This document shows positions 10,801 through 22,800 of a DNA stretch of 26,953 nt, piece after piece. The position numbers and the translations under genes are program-made. Origin of the DNA: Plakobranchus ocellatus (taxonomy: Eukaryota; Mollusca; Gastropoda; Plakobranchidae); NCBI GenBank assembly GCA_019648995.1, contig BLXT01005251.1, positions 2,273,293 to 2,300,245 on the forward strand, read 5' to 3'. Numbering within the stretch: position 1 is the first letter of the stretch; each line of letters opens with the position of its first letter. The notes beneath the pieces were generated by a model, which was not told the DNA's origin, did not search any database, and was given only the letters and a program-made list of their open reading frames with translations.

Positions 10801-13800
10801 CCATGGTTAAAAAACAGAGTATGATTAGAATTCTGATTGGTCCACACAGATCCTGGACTCCAAGCATATGACATGTGAAGAAAAAACTCATCTTGAAATG
10901 CATTTTTCAGTGATTCATTTGTATATGCTGTTAAAAGTTAAAATACTCAATTCTCTTTTTTTGTACTGTGCCTTTTTTTTTTTGCTTCCTTCATGAATCC
11001 ATGATGATTTGGGTCTGACTAATCTGATGATATCATAAAACCCGATATTCTTACTTGTCCTTGGTCAGCTGATATTTCAAGGGTTGAGAATAAGATTTTG
11101 ACTCTACAGAGGAAAACTAGTTGCTATCAAAACTCACCATTAGGCTCAAGCATGGAGAGGATATAGATTTTTACAGACTATCAGGTGAAGTTGTCCAACT
11201 AGAACTTAGGTCTGACCAAAGTTTGAAGAGTGTAAAAACTTTTTGTTTGAAAAACAGAAATTATTGCAGTAAGAGCAAGATGCCACGGAGATATCTCTTC
11301 TCTCCCTCTTTTGCCAGACCCGCTGTGCAGCACCGATATAGACGAGTGTGCCCCTGAACCTTGCAAGAATAATGCCACGTGCCATGACCGTGTCAACGGC
11401 TATGAGTGCACCTGTGAGGAGGGGTGGACGGGGGACACGTGTGAGACGGACATTGATGACTGTGTGGACAGCCCGTGTCAAAACAAGGGTATCTGCCAAG
11501 ATGGACGGAATAGGTAAACAAACATTTCTGTACATAGAGAGAAAGAGGGGAGAGAAGGAGAGAGAGAGAGAAGGGAGTGGAGGTAGAGAGAGAGAGTGAG
11601 TGGAGGAGAGGGAGGGAGTGAGAGACAGAGAAGAAAGAGTGTGTAAGAGAGAGAAAGACAGTCAGAGGTAGACTATAATTCAAGAAATTGTTTCATTCAA
11701 CTGTATAACGAGCACCAACTTACTATGACCCAAACCCTCCCCAAAGTTTTGGCAGGAAAGTCACCAACTGGTGCCCCCCTACTGAAGACTCACACACTCA
11801 GGAGAACTCCACCACAGAGAAGACCAGCACAGCCAACTCCTCTGTTTGGTACAGATACACGTCTGCTGGCTGGCTAGCAGTTCTCAGTGTGTGGATGACA
11901 TGAGTTTAACAAAGCCGCACAAAATTTTGTATTTTTCACATTTTTCGCACATTGATCCTGTTTTTTCTCTCACAGATTTGTATTGGAGAAACTGTATTTT
12001 GCAGGCAGCATATGGAAACAGTATCTTAAGAAGCCGTAAAAAAGGGGCAGACATGATTTTAAAAAACCTATATGGATCTAATTAAGACCAAATTCCACTG
12101 ATTTTTTAAACAAAGCAATTTAAACTTAAATAAGCCTACTATCATCTATTCCCAATCTTTTAAATGGTTTCAAAGGTGTGAAACGTTTATAAAATCCAAA
12201 TTCAGAAGATGAGTTCTAACTGCTCAGAACACCATACACTGTCCAAGATCTCTAGCTTGTCTGCCCTTCCTTTATGTTTTGCAAAGGGTCTATTAATCGA
12301 TTTGGTTTCTCCATCTTATCTCAAACATTTCTAACATTAAAAAAAAGAATCTGATTTGTTTTTATAACGTGTAATTGTGGACGCATTAATGTTGCTGCGC
12401 ATTTTTTTGGAAAGTCTAAAAACCAAGCACACCTTTGGGTTACACATTTGCATGTTATGCTGTATTGTTAGTGAATAATAACTCTGAATATTGACAGATG
12501 AAAGGAATTGCAGTGTGTGCCCACATGTTGCTGTTTTAGATCCTTGCACAATCGAAAATCTAACATAGTTTATTATGAAACCAATATCTTTTTTTTTCTT
12601 CTTTTTTATTGTAAAAAAAAAAAATCTGTCTGCAGAAGAATGCTAGCATTTCTAAAATATAAGTGTATACAAGAACAGTTTTTAAAAATACTTTTTCATC
12701 CACTTATCAATTCCGCAAATCTTATGGCACTCAAAGCATTTATAGTTTTCTTACAGATGGACATTTTTTTTCCTTGCGAAGATTTTATAATTGTCGTGTT
12801 TTATAGCAAAATGTTATTTATTTGGTATATCTCCATTATTTTTTTTTTGTAACATTTCAAATAAAATTACCTTGATTCACATTTTCAAAACATTCTGTTA
12901 TCAAACAATTAATATTTTAACATTTATTTACATACAGCAAAAATTTTCATCTGGAGAGTCTGAAGCATTGTATTTGAAAATACTGAGGGTTGAGAAGCTA
13001 CCCCATTATGGAAATTCAGGAATATCGTACGTGTACTCCTCAACCGGACTCCAATCAACGTATTTTTTTATGCACTCCACAGCTTCAGCTGTAACTGCAG
13101 CGACACTGGCTACTTTGGTGACATCTGCCAATTTAACGTCGATGATTGTGTGGGTGATCCTTGTGTCAATGGAGGAACCTGCTTGGATAAGGTCAAGGTA
13201 AGTGTCCACTACTAGGCTATCTTAGGCTTTTACCTGGTCAACCCAGGGTGTCATTAGTTTCAGTGGTGAGCTGGAGCTGACCTTACCTTGTAGCTAAAAG
13301 ATCCCTGCAGATTTCATTTGGGCTTACTAGTGTGCAATATGTTAACATAAACAAACGGATGAAAATTTTGTTAGAGTGAGCTCAAATACATGATACTTGA
13401 AACAATCAAGATAAGATGATTACATTTCATAATAAGCCCTAAGTTTCCAAATATTTTCAACAGCAGCTTTGACTCATCTAACCACACAACTTTTGTGTTT
13501 GACTTTCAGGGTTACATCTGCAATTGCCTGCCAGCCTACAGGGGACCCAACTGTGAGACCGACATCCCTGACTGCGACCCTTCACCCTGCCTCTACGGCA
13601 GCGTCTGTAAGGAGCGCTCAAAGCAGGAGTACTACGGACAGGGGGATGACGAGTTTGTCAACTTCACCTTTGCTGGCGCAGCGGGATATGTTTGCGAATG
13701 CGCTCTGGGAGTTAAAGGTGAAAAATGAACTGATCCTGATGTGATGGAATTTAAGCTTTTTATCCTTTAAGAATTTGCAGTTATTAATATCTCAAACACA

Positions 13801-16800
13801 ATTTGAGACTCCTGTAGTGTTCTAATTAACCAAGACTTTGTTGTGCAGTTTAGAGAAAAAAAAGCCCTTTGAGGCTTAGATTCTTATGGAAAAATGGAAC
13901 TCATCTGAATACATTAAGGTTTGGTTCTGAAATGTCTCTATATGTGTCTTAACGATGAATTTATCAAATAATACTTCTTTGAAACAACATTTTAACTAAA
14001 ATTGATTGTTCTTAGAATATATATCTTATAAATATAAATTATATCTGGGAGCAGAATCAATCTGAATTTTTCCCTTTGTATTAATATGTGTGTTTGCTTG
14101 TGTGTGTATGGTGCCCTCTCTCCAGGAGTGAACTGCTCAGAGGACATAGATGAATGTGAGGATCCAACAAACACACCATGTCAGAATGGGGCTACATGTG
14201 TTAACAGCTTCCAGAACTATACCTGCGCGTGTGTCCCCGGCTACACAGGTCGACACTGCCAGGAGGAGATCAATGAATGCGAAACACTGCAGCCTTGCAA
14301 GAACGGTGGAGAGTAAGATGGATTGGAATTTCTCTTGCCTTTTTTGAAATATTTTTTAATTGTGTGTGTGTTTTTGTGCATTAGTTTCTCAGGTGGAGTT
14401 GGGATGCTGATCTACATGGCTTGAGTTCAAATCTCAAATTAAAGAGGAAAACTTGCTTTTGTATCATGTGCAGAAAGTCTATGTATCTAGAAAGTATTGA
14501 ATTTTAAGAAAAAGGCAAACTGATTCCCCATTTTAGCTTTGGAGTTTTATGTCAAGACAACCATGTATATCTTGAACTTGACTTATCTCTTGGGACAGTT
14601 TACACATATGGTAAATCACAAACCTTTTCACTTATTTCCTAAATGAAGTTGATATTGGAAGATAAAACTTAAGTAATCCCCAACTGTAAAGGAGAGTAAG
14701 GAAAATTCGGAGAAGAGTTTTAGGCTGATGGGGTTGTGAAGAAGATTGTTATTGGAAGACCACAAAATAAAAATACATTAAGGAAATGATAAATTGCTAG
14801 GGAGTGCTGAATCAGCATAAGGACTTGAAACAGCTTGTTCTTATTGGCTAAACAGAAGACAATGAGGTAGACAGATACAATAGATAACTTACCAAAAGAA
14901 AAGTTGAAGCAGATTGCTACATTGAGAGACCTGTATAGTCTAAGCTTTTTTACATTTTCATGGAGAGAACTGAGTGGCAAAATATTGTTTATGCCTGCCT
15001 GAGATATGACTTGTACTTGTGGGTGGGGGATGATGGTGAAGGGGAGGGAGGGAGGGAGAGGGGAGGGGAGGGGGCTGACATATCCTGGTAACTGCAGGAA
15101 TCTGCTGTTGTGGATTTAAACTTTTTACTTGTGCCTGGCAGGTTGAGAGGCACCAAGCTTGAGATGATGAAGATGGGGAGATTGAAACTGGCTCTTAGAC
15201 GAGAAGATTCTGTCACTTGCACATCTCACTCTCTTGTTCCGCTGTAGCAGAGGTCAGAGGTTATGAGTAGTCTGTTTCAGAGGTTTAATTTTGTCTTTAT
15301 AGCCTGTCCTGAACAAGGTGATCTCATGCTTTCAGGCCCTCTATCAGGCCAGGGTGCTGATGGCGGGGATCAAGCCACCAATAAAAGGGTTTCTGCAGGT
15401 CTTGGGGCAGATTCACTATCCACTGTGATACCAACGCCCCCTGTTAATTGATGCTCTCCCTATGATCTGGAAGAAAAGATCACCTACCTGCTCTGCTTTT
15501 TTTTTTTTATTGTTATTTTTAAAGAACCCTTTCCTGCTTGCTCTTCAAATCAGATGCACAGATCTCGTGAACGATTATGATTGCTCCTGTCCTCTGCCGG
15601 TCGTGAACAAACGCAACTTTGGTGGCAAGAACTGCAGCACATATCTGTCTGGCTGTGATGTGGCCGGCCTGTGTGGTCCAGGGGACTGCCTGCCAGGGCT
15701 CACAGAGTCTGGACATACTTTTACCTGCTTGTGTCCGCCAGGGTACACGGGGACAAACTGTGAGTCGATCACAGATTTCAGCTTTGTGCATGGAGACTCA
15801 GAGAGTTACATTAGAGAGGATATGACGTCTGCTAACGGGGAAGTGATGCTCAGTTTCAGCTTCAGGACAACTTTGTCTGATGCTCTCCTGCTGCTGTGTG
15901 AGATCAGGGGAGATACGTCAGCTTTTATCTCGGTGGAACTAGAACAAGGAAGGGTGAGTTCTGTTCACTTCTTCACATGGGGGACTCTCAACATTTTTGC
16001 TTGATTTCACTTTATATATACAATGTATAAATTGTGTGAGTGGAAGGCCATCAGGGTAAATACCAGTCTTTGAAAAGAGCCTTTATTAAAAATGCTATCA
16101 ATTTAAAAAAGATAGTAAAAATACAATGTTTAAACTCGCATATATTTTGAAAGTATTGAGATAAAGACAGAAAATTTTTTTTCTGTTTATGATGAATGAA
16201 ACAGTAAGCTTGCACATGATGCTCATAACTCAATATATTCTAGGCTGATTTTACCCTCATTTCCTCATAGATCATTCTTACTTGACATGAATAAAGTGTC
16301 GTGTGCCTTGTCCTCATGAGCAGTGTATTACAAGGTAACACTTTTGAGAAAAAAAAATGCTGAAACTTTGAAAGCTTATACCTGGCACAGAATCAACATA
16401 GTATCTGATAATAGATCTTTGATTGCAGTTTCACGCTACAGCAATGGTTTAGACTGCTCAGAATGTGATGTGTCATCCATGGGATAGGTATGGAGACAAA
16501 GTTAGGCCTACTGTATATTGAGCTATTGCAGCAGGCTCTTAGTGATTTTGAAAAAGTACAACAAGCCACCATGAATTAAGAATAGCATCTCTTTCCAAGA
16601 GAGCTACAAGCATGAAGCAATTGAACTCTTTACGAAACCTACACACAGAAATGTGCAATCTGTATACATTTCTAGACACAGAAATTTCCTTTATCTCATC
16701 TCACAGGTCAAAGTCCAGTATCAGCCAGCCTTTACTCGGCCGTCATCTGTCAAGTCTTGGACTATGCAAACCCTATCTGAGGTCAATGATGGTCAGTATC

Positions 16801-19800
16801 ATCAACTGACCTTCAATGTTTCCAGAGCTCTGTCTGTGAGGCTGGTCTCCGACTCCTGCTTGGGAAGTTCTGGAGGGTCTGATACCAGCGGGGCAGAGAA
16901 TTCCTGCAGTGTAGTTGAGACATTTTCCCTGAACCCAGAGGTCTCATGGCTGTACATGGGTGGGAAAACTGCGTCCAGATTGTTTGACTCTGACATGATC
17001 CCTGGTCACTTTGTGGGCTGTGTACAGGACGCTGTGTTGAATGGAAACTGGCTCTACCCTGGACAGCAGACTGGTAGGTTTCAGTGTCACCACAGACAGA
17101 CATATTGTGAGAATTAAGAAACACTGAGATTTATTTTGTGCATAGGACTGATTGACGGATATAAATTTTATAAAGCGAATTTTTTGATATGCAAGATTTA
17201 CTTGCTTTTATACAATCCATGCGTGGATTACCTTTTAAATCATGAACAAAATTAATTTTGCTATTCAAGAAAATTTGTATCCATGGAGTGAAGATTTATC
17301 AGTTTTTTTGTCTGTTTCTTGTCGCAGGAAATTATTTTGGCATAGAACCAGGCTGCTTCAGGGAAGAGCAGTGTGTACCTGGTGTGTGTAACAGCAGAGG
17401 CGTGTGCTCTGACCTTTGGGATAAATTTGAGTGCAACTGTCTCCGCCCTTACAAAGGGGACACATGTGCTGAAGGTAGGTTCTGGATTAGCAGCAAGGCC
17501 ACGGTCCATCAGATACGAAAAACAGGCTCAGAGACTCCAAGGCTGCTTGCATAGTGAATATTGATCTTGAAAATACCTTGTTTGATGGACTGTCAAGTGT
17601 TAGGAAATAACTGAAATTTCTTATGAAAAGTTTAAAATCCTCGAAGATGTGTTGGCTACAAAATGAGAGGGCTTGTGAATCTCACAAACCGCCGTTTTAT
17701 ATCGTATACATTTTTCTGCAGCCAAATGAAGTGCAGTATCATAGTATCTTCCATAGGCTTAACTTATTCAGGACGTGGGCTATTTCCACCTCCAGTTTCC
17801 ACTTTTGGAGGCACTGAAAAAATAGGCTGCCTAAAAGTTGTGGGAGGGTACCAATAGAAAGGAAATAAGATTATCTTTCTGAATATGTGTACTTTGGTGG
17901 CAGTTACATTATTTCTTTTGTAATCTCATCCATTGAAATTACATGGTAAAAATAATTTTTTTTTTTTTATTGGTTAAATTTTACTCTTACCATGATCAAA
18001 ACATAAACAAGAAAGGCCTCAGCTGAGTCAGAATGGTCATCAAGTAAAAAAATATCCATTTCTGAATAAATCACTACCTTTTTCTTGTTTCTATGTTCAA
18101 AGTTGTATTTTTTATGATTTTTCAATGTTTACAGTTTGTGGATAAATGGAATTTACATATCTTATGATATTTATCAGAGCAGAACTAAAATCTGATCTGA
18201 TTCTGAATTACTTGATCTATCTGATCCATTGAAACTATAATAAGAAAGCCTCATCTTCATCAATAGCATTGTCTTCACTTTCGACTAACTGATTGATCAC
18301 TTTGTCAGTTCGGAACGGTTTAGGTAGCCTATTAGTATGATTATCTCTTGAAAAAAATTAGTCATAGAAAGTTTTACAACGATTATAATTTAGAGTTTTA
18401 TCAATATTCTAACAAGATTTACAATTTTTGAAATAGGCCTAAGTCAAAGTTAGTGAACTGAAAGAAGGAATTGATCTCGACTCTAGATCTAGATCTACAA
18501 GAACAAACAACGCACACTTCGTGTAGAATTTCGATACAAAGTAAGGAAGAAAACTACAAAAACGGAAGTGAAAAATGATAAACATTGCATTAAAACTTGG
18601 TTCAGGTGGACAAAAGACGGATTGGATTCGTGTATGTGGCTTAAAATCAAGAATAACGGAGCAACGGAGCATCCGTTGCTGTGACCGGTTGTTGAACCAG
18701 GAAGCAATGAATGTTCCGTCGCTGCGACCAGATTTGACCCGCCTGATCATCGAAGGCTCTGTTGGTGTGACCTTTTTGAGTTAACATTACTGATACTGCT
18801 CTTCATTTGCCGACAGCAGGATTGTATGCATCCTTTGAAAATGGTTTTTAAAGACAATGTTTTTTTTCTCAGTCCCTCAGCTGCTCATGAAAAAATTGTT
18901 TCTATTTAAAAGCTCGTATGTTAAAATATCAGATGTGAAGCTCTCTCTTTTTTTTTTAATGTTTTTGCTTTTTAACTACTCCTGCTTACATGGCTCTCTC
19001 TTCCACTCTGATCTTTTTTTTTACCTCCTGACCTTTGAACCACAGAGTACCCAGCCGCCACCTTCAGCCCCAGCACCTCGGGTGGCTCCGGCTTGACATA
19101 CAAGCTGTCTGTGCGAGACGCTGAAGTGGACGTGGTTGAGCTCTCATTCTTTGTGACCACCCGCCAGTCTGACGGGTTCCTGACCTACTTTGCCAGCCCA
19201 GGTCAAACTGCAGTGAATGCTTTCAGCTTCCTGGGCCTGTACTTGAAGGATGGGAGGCTGGCTGGAGACTTTGTCAACTGTGGACATCGGCTTCACTTTG
19301 ATACCTCAGTAAGGATGGGGATTCTCAGGGTGTTTTGTGTTTTTGATGGGATAGAGGGTGGGGAAGGGAAGGAGAAAGAGAGAAAGACAGATGGGGAAGA
19401 GAGGAACAAAAGGCAAAAGGATTCAAAGGTTATCAGAAATGAAAAAAAAATATGTGAAGGTGAATAATTCTATGAAGTGCTTAATTTTCCAGCAGAGTTA
19501 TTGAGAACAAGCAACATACAATTGTCAGACGAATTATTCGCCTGAGGCATTCACGACGTCTTGCTACAACGTTATAGGTGGGAATTTAGTTTGTGAGGAG
19601 AACGATAACCCCCTCCATACTTAGGAGACTTAATAAATTCGCCCCGGCATAGGGCCGCTCCCGGGTGCCGTGATTAATCACCTGCCGGTATTTGATCTGA
19701 CAGCCGCTGGGCCTCTTATCGCGCTGTGCGCTCTGTGCACAGGCATTGTCCTAAAATTGGCTAAAATTTCCAGCCTTTAATCTGCCCAAACACAAAACCC

Positions 19801-22800
19801 AAGGTCTGAAGCACAATCGAGTTTAGTATCGTTCGAAAGATTATTTTGTCCAAAACAAGACGCACTAAAAATTATACTGCTGCCTCTAAATTCGGCGATT
19901 CTATTGCCTTTTTTCCGTGATATATGTTGGTTAAGAAATAAATGTGATTTTTTACTGTAGGTATTGAAATTATCAATTTACTTAAACCTGTGCTGTTTAA
20001 TTATATTCATTTTGATACTGGTGATTAGAACACAGTTTTATGTTTTTTGTGTGCAAAGGGCTTTAAATGCAGTCTTTTACAAAATGTTATATGAATTTTT
20101 TTGTGTGAAGGTTACAGGAAACACTGAACACGGAAGGCCTAATTTTCTATCTAGACACACTTTCAGATTGTTTTCATCTATATATATATGAAAAATCTCA
20201 CTTTCTGAGAACAAAATCCTAAACAAAAACTGCATCATTCAATAAGTTTATCACAGCCTTAGTTTTATTGGCAATCACAGTCAAAAGTATTTCAAAACAG
20301 ATGTCCACAAACAACTTATAAGACATGTTATGCTACAAACAGTTGGATGCAATGACAATAGAATCATAATAGACACCGCATTTACACATAAAACTAAACT
20401 AGACTCCATAAACCTAGCATTTTCCAAGATCCATAATCCAATATCGCACACAAATCCAATCCACATCAACAAACTGACAAACATGCAAGTCATAGAACAA
20501 TACTTGACAGTATATCGCAAAAACTTTCCACAAAAGGTTCTCTCAAAACTACCACTGCATACCATTCATACAGAAATATAACCTTGGCTTAGGTTTACCA
20601 GGAGAACAGGATGGGGAACTTCTACTTTCAACTATCGGAAAAATACAGAAAAGAACACATGCGATGAAAAATGAAGCAAGTCAATTACAGACAACACTGA
20701 AATCCCACCTGCTACAGACATAACATCTTAAAACACTTATTCCAGAAAAGAGAAAAAAGAAAACACAAAAAAAAAAATAATGAAATAGTAGAAAATAACT
20801 CTGTGTGTCTAAGAGAAAGAAAGAGAGAGAGAGAGAGAATTATTCTTATAAATCTAGTGTACTGATCATTAAGACCTATGGTTCAATTCTAATTGTAAAT
20901 AAAATCTAGCGAATATCACATAAAAAGTGTAAGATAAAACTTATTTAATGTTCTAAAAAGTCTTTGAAATTTACCAATGTATGGCTTATCACAGGCACTA
21001 TATAATCTACTGTGAGTTTTGCAAAATTTATACATGTAGGCCTAGAGCTGACAAAGTGCGAGAGAGAAACTAAGAAAGAGAGACGGAAAGAGAGACTGAA
21101 TGAAGGAATGAGTGAATGAACCCATATTAACTGTTCATGGCCATCGCTTGCAAATACTTAAAGAATGTTCAAGAGTCAAGACTATGTTAGCCGATTGTGT
21201 GTTTAAAAGGATTTTGTGGAGGTCATTGCCACCCTTCGATCGGATATACAAACTTACCTGCAGTGCAGACATATAAATCATACTTTAATCTGGATTTACT
21301 GTCAAACGAAGATACTGCACTTCAAGAGATCAACGTCTTCATAAGGTAGAGACAAATCTCTTCAGTTTCGCCATTTTTTAAAAACCTACAACTGCACATT
21401 TTTAATTTATTCAAGTTTTTGTGTAATGATTAAGAATTAATGTCAACGTGACCTATTAAAATTATTCAACCTTAAAATATTTCTTGCACCATCTGTAAAG
21501 TTGTATGACCTAAAAATCATTGCATTTTGTTGATATATATATGTATTATCTGTCTTTAAGTCTTAAATTTCAACTGATACTCTGCACAGATTAGTAAAAA
21601 GGATGCGTTAATTGCACTGTTATTGAAATAGCTGTAACATTCACTGGGCCTAGCATTCAGCTGGGTGGTGTACGGGGTCACGGGGTCAGAGCGGTCGGCC
21701 CAGGTCAAACTAAATGATCTCAGCAGACAGCCGTGCATTATATCTTTAAAGTTTGGCCTTCCTAGTTTATCTGGCAAAAAAGGCAGACATTTAGTAAAAC
21801 TCTTGTGTAGAAGTACAAATAATTCAGTGTAACATTTGTCCCAATTTATGTTGGTCATTGTACTCCATAATACTGCTTCATCAAGTAATCACTCATAGTA
21901 CAGAATTATTCTTCAAGTTTGATATGATCGAAATTTGAATTGAAAAAAAAAAAAGCTGCTGCTCATTGTTGGGATATTTTGACACCATGACTTCATTGCT
22001 GTCCTGATCAGGCTACCTCAACATCAGACTCAAGTATGTCCAGTACTCTGCCACCTCGGCTGGACAATGGTCAGCCTCACCTGATCAGTATAAGCATGAA
22101 GCAATTGGAATTTGTGCTGCGGGTGGCTAATGAGGTTGTTGTCATCGACACATCAACACCAGACTCAAGGAATCGCTGCGAAAACTACTTTGAACTGGTT
22201 CTTGAAACTGTAGAGTTTGGGAGGCCTCCCCTATCGATGGGCAGCAGACGCAAGAGAGATGTTACAGGGTAAGGCAGTGCTTTTTGTGATTATTATTCTA
22301 GAACTGTGCTCAACCTCTTGCCTATCTTTTATCTCCTATCAATATTTCTTTACCTCTGTACGATTTCCCACCAGAACGTACAGGATGGTAAACTGTGGCT
22401 TGTGGGCTGTCACTCTTGCCCACACTAACAGGCCCATAACTGCAACTGCCACCATTGCCAAGGCATGTAGATAGTAATAGTAGTGAAATTTTATGGTTTT
22501 TTTGTTTGCAGTGTATTGTTTATAAATTCTGTTGTTGTTTGACCATTGTTCTTCCTCCTGTTGTTGTTGTTTAGTGGCGGGTGGCTGTTGGGGGGATGGT
22601 GTTAATATTGTTGTGGTGTTGCTGGTGTTGTCATTGTGGTTAGTTTGGATTGTGTTGATGATGGTGGTAGTGACATTGATGCAAGTGGTGATGACACTGC
22701 ACCGAAAACCACCACAAAACTGAACATTTAGTTTTTCTCTATATGTTGCCTTTAGCAACGCATGGTGCGAAAATTGATAAGCGCCCGAAAAGTGAAGCCC

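Larger units (their letters stand above)
14313..15553 (+). other. Intron 14 with two SINE-like elements
   Basis: Holds a plus-strand tRNA-like head (14376-14440), a GGGA-rich purine tract (15023-15074) and a minus-strand SINE (15311-15440). It ends gctcttcaaatcag, an acceptor with a weak pyrimidine tract close to the AG. Confidence 0.75.
19309..22011 (+). other. Intron 18, the largest in the window
   Basis: Holds a GC-rich island with a palindrome (19640-19760), an AC-rich coding-like remnant (20272-20730), a GA microsatellite (20813-20838), a TAGGCCTA palindrome (21037-21044) and a GC-richer patch near 21650-21720. The acceptor tcctgatcag at 22011 has a weak pyrimidine tract. Confidence 0.75.

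Noticed and set aside
15263..15451. Plus-strand open frame of 62 codons before exon 15
   Set aside because: It overlaps the minus-strand SINE and has no EGF or LamG pattern; exon 14 already joins exon 15 in phase.
18660..18680. Hairpin AGCAACGG-AGCAT-CCGTTGCT as a small RNA gene
   Set aside because: An 8-bp stem with a 5-nt loop is too short for a microRNA precursor; recorded only as an inverted repeat.
21556..21858. Minus-strand open frame of 100 codons in intron 18
   Set aside because: No family recognised and no supporting splice or element context; a GC-richer patch alone is not enough.
22012..22130. Alternative frame of exon 19 reading [13 protein letters not shown]
   Set aside because: It looks protein-like at first but meets a stop before the donor. 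The frame fixed by exon 18 gives the LamG motif [12 protein letters not shown] and stays open.
22339..22758. Minus-strand open frame rich in Thr, Asn and Gln
   Set aside because: Reflects the GT-rich imperfect repeat; no recognisable domain.
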